A DNA stretch of 38,917 nt from Paludibacteraceae bacterium. GTDB lineage: Bacteria > Bacteroidota > Bacteroidia > Bacteroidales > Paludibacteraceae. Shown here one piece after another: positions 33,563 through 38,917 of this stretch; position 1 is the stretch's first letter; each line of letters opens with the position of its first letter. Made by a program: the position numbers and the translations under genes. The stretch is taken from the NCBI GenBank assembly GCA_016282955.1, contig JAEELX010000027.1:1-38917 (forward strand), in the 5' to 3' direction. The notes under the pieces were generated by a model. It saw nothing but the letters and a program-made list of their open reading frames with translations. It searched no databases and was not told where the DNA came from.

Positions 33563-33820
33563 ATGCCACAAATTAGTTTTTTTTACGGGATATACATTTT
33601 GATGAACTTTTCTGACCATCAACCACCTCATTTTCATGCTTGGTACGGTGATTACAAAGTTATGGTTAATATCAGCGATGGTACGGTCAAAGGAGAAATG
33701 CCAAGTAGGGCTTTAAATATGATTTTAGAATGGCTTGATGAGCATCGTAAAGAATTGATGTCAAATTGGGAAAAAGCACAAAAAGGAGAGCCACTTGATA
33801 AGATTGAACCTCTAAAATAA
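33563..33820 (+). CDS. DUF4160-like protein
   Basis: 85 aa; MPQISFFYGIYILMNFSDHQPPHFHAWYGDYKVMVNISDGTVKGEMPSRALNMILEWLDEHRKELMSNWEKA. Confidence 0.9.
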   Translation: MPQISFFYGIYILMNFSDHQPPHFHAWYGDYKVMVNISDGTVKGEMPSRALNMILEWLDEHRKELMSNWEKAQKGEPLDKIEPLK

Positions 33821-33826
33821 GCAACA

Positions 33827-34087
33827 ATGTTTATAGAAGTTACAAAAGCAGAGTATTTGGAAGGTTATAAAATTAAATTACAATTCAATAATGGCGATAC
33901 TAAAATCGTGGATTTATCGCATTGTTTGAATGGTACAGTTTTTACGCCATTGCAAGATATTGCATTTTTCAAGCGTTTTGCGATTAAATTTAACACAATA
34001 GAATGGGAAAATGGAGCTGATTTTGCACCCGAATACTTGTATCAAATCGGGACAAAGGTAGAAAATCCTGTTCCTCAAAAAAGTTAA
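33827..34087 (+). CDS. DUF2442-like protein
   Basis: 86 aa; VTKAEYLEGYKIKLQFNNGDTKIVDLSHCLNGTVFTPLQDIAFFKRFAIKFNTIEWENGADFAPEYLYQIG; follows the DUF4160 gene by 6 bp. Confidence 0.88.
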   Translation: MFIEVTKAEYLEGYKIKLQFNNGDTKIVDLSHCLNGTVFTPLQDIAFFKRFAIKFNTIEWENGADFAPEYLYQIGTKVENPVPQKS

Positions 34088-34183
34088 TCAAAATTCCATC
34101 TTTAAAAACGTGGTATATTTTTTGCCACAAAGTTCAAAAATACAACTTGGTTGCAAAAAAATTAGCGTATGTTCGTGCGTTTT

Positions 34184-34780
34184 ATGAAGAAGCATAACTT
34201 TTTAATAGTATTGTTTGGACTTTTTACGCTGACACTGTCGGCAGAAGAGGCGAATTTGCAGGGATTACTGAATCGCATCACCCAACAGACCTTTTCGGCA
34301 GATTTTGCTATGGCTATTTCCGAAAAAGTGAACGAACCGATGGTTTATACGGGCAAAATGCAGATAAAAGGCGAAAAATTCACCGTCTTTTTCAATCATT
34401 TGCAAGTCGCTTTTGACGGCAAGACACTCTACTGGTTGGATAAAAAAGCCAACGAACTGACCCTCTCCTACCCCACACCGACGGAATTATACGAAGCCAA
34501 CCCATTCAGTTACGCCCAACAAATGAAAAGTAAGTGCAACGAAACCATCACTGCCGACAAACATGTTACCACTATCACCCTCATTCCAAAAGAAAAAGAG
34601 AGCGATGTGAGTAAATGTATTTTGAAACTCAATCACACGAATTGGTTGTTGCAATCGGTGGAAATCAAAGAACGAAGTGGCAAGACGACTCTGCTCACGT
34701 TTCGCAACACAAAATATAGTTCGGAAAACACTACGTTTAGTATTAACCAAGGCGATGCCTACTTAAATGATTTGAGATAA
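34184..34780 (+). CDS. LolA-like outer membrane lipoprotein carrier protein
   Basis: Signal peptide, then FSADFAMAISEKVNEPMVYTGKMQIKGEKFTVFFNHLQVAFDGKTLYWLDKKANELTLSYPT. The ORF opens at 34169; MKKHNFLIVLFG at 34184 is more likely. Confidence 0.75.
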   Translation: MKKHNFLIVLFGLFTLTLSAEEANLQGLLNRITQQTFSADFAMAISEKVNEPMVYTGKMQIKGEKFTVFFNHLQVAFDGKTLYWLDKKANELTLSYPTPTELYEANPFSYAQQMKSKCNETITADKHVTTITLIPKEKESDVSKCILKLNHTNWLLQSVEIKERSGKTTLLTFRNTKYSSENTTFSINQGDAYLNDLR

Positions 34781-35688
34781 TGGAAAAAGCAAAATGTGTT
34801 ATTATCGGTTCGGGACCTGCGGGTTACACAGCTGCAATATACGTTGCAAGAGCCAATTTGCAACCTGTTTTATATCAAGGTCCTCAGCCCGGTGGACAGT
34901 TGATGATTACACCCACCATTGAAAACTACCCAGGATTTGCAGACGCAATCGACCCGTTTACGCTCCTCAATGCGATGTGCGAACAGGCTAAAAAATACGG
35001 AGCAGACATCCGCGAAGGCATTGTAAAAGAAGTTAAATTTGAGAAAAATAACAATCTTATCACCATTGACGATGGCTCGCAAATCACAGCACAATGTGTC
35101 ATTATCGCCACGGGTGCAAGTGCAAAATTCTTGGGGCTTCCTTCCGAAAAGCAGTTCATGGGCAAAGGCGTTAGTGCGTGTGCTACGTGCGATGGCTTTT
35201 TCTTCCGTGGCAAGACGGTGGCGGTCGTTGGTGGCGGAGACACGGCGTGTGAAGAGGCGTTGTACTTGGCAAATCTTTGTCCAAAAGTGTATATGATTGT
35301 GCGGAAACCGTTTTTGCGTGCCTCACAAATCCTTCAAGACAGAGTGAAAAACAACCCAAACATCACGATTCTCTTCGAGCACGTAACGCAAGAAATTGTC
35401 GGAAACGAGAAAGTGGAAGGCGTTAAACTGCTTTATCAAAACGAGAAAATGGTGGATTTACCCATTGACGGTCTGTTTATCGCCATCGGACACCACCCCA
35501 ATACGCAAATGTTTGGCTCGCAACTGCCGTTAGATGCCGATGGGTATTTTATCAAAGAAAAATTGGACAAAGCCAATGGCATTTTTGTGGCAGGTGATTG
35601 TTCCGAACCACACTACAAACAAGCGGTAATTGCTGCTGGTGAAGGGTGCAAAAGTGCATTAGACGCAATTGAATTTTTAAAACAATGA
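34780..35688 (+). CDS. trxB: Thioredoxin-disulfide reductase
   Basis: 302 aa; GSGPAGYTAAIYVARANL, CATCDGFFFRGK, GGGDTACEEALYL, GIFVAGDC. Confidence 0.96.
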   Translation: MEKAKCVIIGSGPAGYTAAIYVARANLQPVLYQGPQPGGQLMITPTIENYPGFADAIDPFTLLNAMCEQAKKYGADIREGIVKEVKFEKNNNLITIDDGSQITAQCVIIATGASAKFLGLPSEKQFMGKGVSACATCDGFFFRGKTVAVVGGGDTACEEALYLANLCPKVYMIVRKPFLRASQILQDRVKNNPNITILFEHVTQEIVGNEKVEGVKLLYQNEKMVDLPIDGLFIAIGHHPNTQMFGSQLPLDADGYFIKEKLDKANGIFVAGDCSEPHYKQAVIAAGEGCKSALDAIEFLKQ

Positions 35689-35693
35689 TAATC

Positions 35694-36086
35694 ATGAAAA
35701 GAATTTTTTATTTGATGCTCATAGCATTAGTTAGTGGTACCATGAGCATTGGGGCTAAATCCTCAAAAGAGAGTGTTAAATTTTATGTGTATTTACATTG
35801 TGAAGACTGTGTAAATAAAATTATGAAGAACGTGGCTTATGAAAAGGGCGTGAAGGACATCGTGTGCTCCATTGAGAACCAAACGGTAGTCGTTACGTAC
35901 GATGCCAACAAAACCGATGTTGCGACCTTGCAAGCAGCGTTTAAGAAAATCAACAAACCTGCTTCCTTGACGCCTCCTAACAATGTAGCAACACCTCACG
36001 ACCATGACCATCATCACCACGATGGGCATAAACATGAGCACGAACACGAGCATAATCATGGACACGAGCATGCCACTGAATCTTAA
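35694..36086 (+). CDS. Exported heavy-metal-associated (HMA-like) protein with His-rich tail
   Basis: Signal peptide, CEDCVNKIMKNVAYEKGVKDIVCSIENQTVVVTYDANKT (HMA-like with CxxC), tail HDHDHHHHDGHKHEHEHEHNHGHEH. The ORF opens at 35685. Confidence 0.85.
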   Translation: MKRIFYLMLIALVSGTMSIGAKSSKESVKFYVYLHCEDCVNKIMKNVAYEKGVKDIVCSIENQTVVVTYDANKTDVATLQAAFKKINKPASLTPPNNVATPHDHDHHHHDGHKHEHEHEHNHGHEHATES

Positions 36087-36110
36087 TATAACAACTAAAT
36101 TTTATAATCT

Positions 36111-36719
36111 ATGAAAAAAATTTTTGTATTACCCATTAGTCTTATGTTAGCATTTACTTCTTGTTGTCAAAAGAATGCGACTTGTCAAACATCGAACGAA
36201 CAAGCCATCCTTGATGCTATCCAAACCCGCGTAAGCGTGCGTCAATTCACGGGCGAAGAGGTTTCGGAAGAACAAATCCAAACGCTTTTGAAATGTGCTT
36301 TTTCGGCTCCTACGGCTGTAAATAAACAACCTTGGGACATCTTGGTGATTACCGACAAAGAAATCATCAAACAAATCGGCGAAAAATTCCCTAATTCGCG
36401 TTGCCAAAATAACCCGAGCGTTGTTTTCTGCTTGTGTGGCAATATGGAAAAGGCGTTGGAAGGCGAAGCACGTGAGTATTGGATTCAAGACGTTTCGGCT
36501 GCGATGGAAAACTTGCTTCTTGCTGCCCACGGCATGGGCTTAGGTGCTGTGTGGGTTGGCATTCACCCGATTTCGGAACGTGTTCAGGCACATAGAGAAT
36601 TGCTTGGATTGCCTTCTCATGTTGTTCCATTAGGCTTGGCTGTGGTTGGGCATCCAAACGAACAACCCGAAGTGAAAAACAAGTTCAAAGAAGAAAACAT
36701 CCACTACAATAAGTGGTAA
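36111..36719 (+). CDS. Nitroreductase-family protein with N-terminal lipoprotein-like signal
   Basis: 202 aa; MKKIFVLPISLMLAFTSCC then AILDAIQTRVSVRQFTGEEVSEEQIQTLLKCAFSAPTAVNKQPWDILVI...GLGAVWVGIHP. Confidence 0.9.
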   Translation: MKKIFVLPISLMLAFTSCCQKNATCQTSNEQAILDAIQTRVSVRQFTGEEVSEEQIQTLLKCAFSAPTAVNKQPWDILVITDKEIIKQIGEKFPNSRCQNNPSVVFCLCGNMEKALEGEAREYWIQDVSAAMENLLLAAHGMGLGAVWVGIHPISERVQAHRELLGLPSHVVPLGLAVVGHPNEQPEVKNKFKEENIHYNKW

Positions 36720-36744
36720 AAAAGATTTGTAGAAGAGGTTTGAA

Positions 36745-36779
36745 AGTGAGTTCGGGATTATCTCGGACTCATTTTTTTT
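36745..36779 (+). terminator. Rho-independent terminator
   Basis: gagttcggga-ttat-ctcggactc followed by atttttttt. Confidence 0.75.
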
Positions 36780-36876
36780 GCTTAACTCCCAAGCAAGATT
36801 GCAGGTTTATAAAAAATCAGCAACCGTTACCACGACCATTGCTGAAACTTTTTGATAATCAATACTTTACGTTTCT

Positions 36877-38917
36877 TTACCGCACAAGCACAATATAACT
36901 TCTATAACGTATATTGGCTTTGTCTTTTGGTACCAAATAAATCAAATACGCACTCTGCACTGGAGGCAAACTAACCCGCGTAGCACCGTGTTTGTCGCTG
37001 TATGCTGCAAAATCACCGAAACGAATCAACTTACCAGGCATATCATAAACCCAATAACTGCCGTCCAAATTACTTTGGATTTGAATATCTGGATTCTCAG
37101 GCGTAACCATAGTTGGATGCACGTAAATATGGGGTTCATTCAGTAAATTCTTATCTTCCACCGAAACCACCTTAACAGGGCAAGTGAAAGTAGCATGACC
37201 GTCGTCTGAACGCGTCAACAAAACTTGATATTTGGATTCCAAAGCCAATTTTGCAGGCACGTAATAAATGTCTTTTACGGCACCATAAATCGGCTTTTCA
37301 TTTTCATACCACTGATAAGCACTAAACTCATAACCGCCATTGTAACCCGAATTTAACACCGCTAAAACGTCATTCCAATGCTGGCCAACAATCTTACTCG
37401 GGTAGAAAACATGCAACGAATCGGTAAAATTATGCTGCACGCCACACGTATCGGTAATGTTTAGCAGAACTTCGTAACTCCAAGGACGAATATATGGCTC
37501 TATTTGCGGGATATTAATAGGAAGAAGCACATAGGTGTCGAAGATGTTGTCGGGTTCAAATTGCCCTTCGATGTTGACAAATCCGTCCGCAAGTGCCCTT
37601 GCATCTAATTGCACCGAATACGTATTAGGTTGGCCTGCAACGTATTGGAACATGTAATTGAAACTGACGCTATCGGCACAAACATCTTTGGGCGAAACCA
37701 ATTCCAATTTTGTCAGTGGCACACAGGTGTGGCAATCCTTTGCTGTGATATTCAAGGTATAAATGACGCTGTCGCAACCACTATAATGCTTGAACGGGAC
37801 CGCTTGCGTATTGCTATAATCGCCTTCCACAAGTATGCTCTGTGGCTTTTTCGCGTCAGTCGTGTACCAGTTGTAGCGTTCGCCAAGGCAAACCCTCACG
37901 TTCGTAGACTTGGTCTTCGTTTCCAAACGGGTCAAGTGTAAGATGCAATAGATACTATCTTTGCCATTTTTCTTCCTAGGAATAGTGTAGCGATAAGTGC
38001 CTTTTTCAGTGGTTTGGGTGATGTCTTTGAGTTTCTGCCCTTCGCGTTTCCATTCGTAGGCGTTTTCGTTGCAAATCGTGTCGTAAAATGGCTCGTCATA
38101 GGGTTCGATGGAGGTAACCGTCAGTTGCAAAATCGAGATGATACTATCGCAACCGTACATGCTCCGCACCGTGTCGCGATGAGTGCCTTGCGTTTCTTTG
38201 TATAGCGTTTTGTCATCGGTTATCTTCCACTTGTACGTTTCGCCACGCTCTATTGTAGCGGAAATCGGACGCACGTCTGCGACTATGTCCGAGAAAATCA
38301 AATGCAAGTTCATAATCGCACTATCGCAACCCTGCATATCCTGCAAGGTCTCCTTGTGGTCGCCAGCAGTCGCAAGTTCGCGAGTAAGGTTCTTCTTTTT
38401 GTCGTAAGTCCACGTATAAGGCCCGCTACCACAAATCGCCACCGTATCGAAATCTGGCGTTGGGTCGGCATCCGATTGTTTCAGGTGCAACTTCACAATC
38501 ACACTATCGCAGCCTTGCATATCCTGCAACGTCTCTTCATAGTCGCCAAAGGCATCAAGGTCACGAGTAAGGTTCTTCTTTTTGTCGTAAGTCCACGTGT
38601 AAGGGAACTGACAAACCGAAAGGGTCTCAGTTTCAGTGGTTGGGTTAACATCCGATTGTTTCAAGTGCAACTTCACAATCACACTATCGCAACCCTGCAT
38701 ATCCTGTAAGGTCTCCTCATAGTCGCCAAAGGCATCAAGGTCACGAGTAAGGTTTTTCTTTTTGTCGTAAGTCCACGTGTAGGGGAACTGACAGACAGAG
38801 AGGGTCTCAGTTTCGGTGGTTGGATTGACATCCGATTGTTTCAAGTTCAACTTCACAATCACACTATCGCAGCCTTTCATATCCTTCAAAGTCTCTTCGT
38901 AGTCACCAAAGGCATCG
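36877..38917 (-). CDS. C-terminal part of a large secreted repeat protein with T9SS-like C-terminal domain (5' end beyond the window)
   Basis: Open to the right edge. 60-aa repeats (GCDSVIVKLHLKQSDVNPTTETETLSVCQFPYTWTYDKKKNLTRDLDAFGDYEETLQDMQ). C-terminal IYVHPTMVTPENPDIQIQSNLDGSYWVYDMPGKLIRFGDF...SAYLIYLV...YIVLVR resembles a Por/T9SS sorting tail. Confidence 0.8.
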   Translation of the reverse strand, partial: DAFGDYEETLKDMKGCDSVIVKLNLKQSDVNPTTETETLSVCQFPYTWTYDKKKNLTRDLDAFGDYEETLQDMQGCDSVIVKLHLKQSDVNPTTETETLSVCQFPYTWTYDKKKNLTRDLDAFGDYEETLQDMQGCDSVIVKLHLKQSDADPTPDFDTVAICGSGPYTWTYDKKKNLTRELATAGDHKETLQDMQGCDSAIMNLHLIFSDIVADVRPISATIERGETYKWKITDDKTLYKETQGTHRDTVRSMYGCDSIISILQLTVTSIEPYDEPFYDTICNENAYEWKREGQKLKDITQTTEKGTYRYTIPRKKNGKDSIYCILHLTRLETKTKSTNVRVCLGERYNWYTTDAKKPQSILVEGDYSNTQAVPFKHYSGCDSVIYTLNITAKDCHTCVPLTKLELVSPKDVCADSVSFNYMFQYVAGQPNTYSVQLDARALADGFVNIEGQFEPDNIFDTYVLLPINIPQIEPYIRPWSYEVLLNITDTCGVQHNFTDSLHVFYPSKIVGQHWNDVLAVLNSGYNGGYEFSAYQWYENEKPIYGAVKDIYYVPAKLALESKYQVLLTRSDDGHATFTCPVKVVSVEDKNLLNEPHIYVHPTMVTPENPDIQIQSNLDGSYWVYDMPGKLIRFGDFAAYSDKHGATRVSLPPVQSAYLIYLVPKDKANIRYRSYIVLVR
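38340..38917 (-). repeat. 180-bp in-frame tandem repeats
   Basis: Near-identical blocks recur at 180-bp spacing (e.g. 'gtctcttcatagtcgccaaaggcatcaagg' near 38530, 38710 and 38890). Confidence 0.9.

Noticed and set aside
38340-38917. CRISPR-like or transposon repeats at the right edge
   Set aside because: 180-bp units are in-frame and encode 60-aa protein repeats.
1-38917. Prophage, integrative element or IS element
   Set aside because: No recognisable transposase, integrase, relaxase, capsid or tail gene was found; the single tRNA-Glu has no adjacent integrase.

Overview
This is a 38.9 kb chromosomal window from an AT-rich Bacteroidota genome, probably order Bacteroidales. That assignment is inferred from TTTG-N19-21-TAnnTTTG promoters, a DUF5606 homologue, SusC/TonB-type receptors and a type-IX-secretion-like C-terminus. 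Housekeeping content: rpsT, tRNA-Glu(UUC), dusB-like, tadA, a 7TM-HD phosphohydrolase, a C4 zinc-ribbon protein, lolA-like, trxB, a K+/H+ antiporter and two dicarboxylate/amino-acid:cation symporters flanking a GNAT gene. The accessory content is more interesting. (i) A family of large secreted proteins is built from tandem copies of a 'GNLQY...WRF...GWIDLFGWGTSG...WRT...EW.YL...YWS...VRLV' domain. There is one truncated copy at the left edge and three full copies at 20.4-27.3 kb. They show a near-identical promoter block, mosaic near-identical segments, heptanucleotide repeat arrays in the spacers, and a G9 tract inside one ORF. (ii) A tightly coupled cluster encodes a double-GT glycosyltransferase, a DUF4922/HIT-like protein with an HxHxQ motif, a TonB-dependent receptor, a small exosortase-like protein and a DUF4271-like protein. 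(iii) There are several small toxin/antitoxin-like modules: an AbiEii-like nucleotidyltransferase with a short partner, HigBA, DUF4160/DUF2442, and a solo DUF2442 bounded by GC-rich direct repeats. (iv) A partial secreted protein with 180-bp (60-aa) tandem repeats sits at the right edge. All family names come from reading the sequence and from memory; no database search was run.
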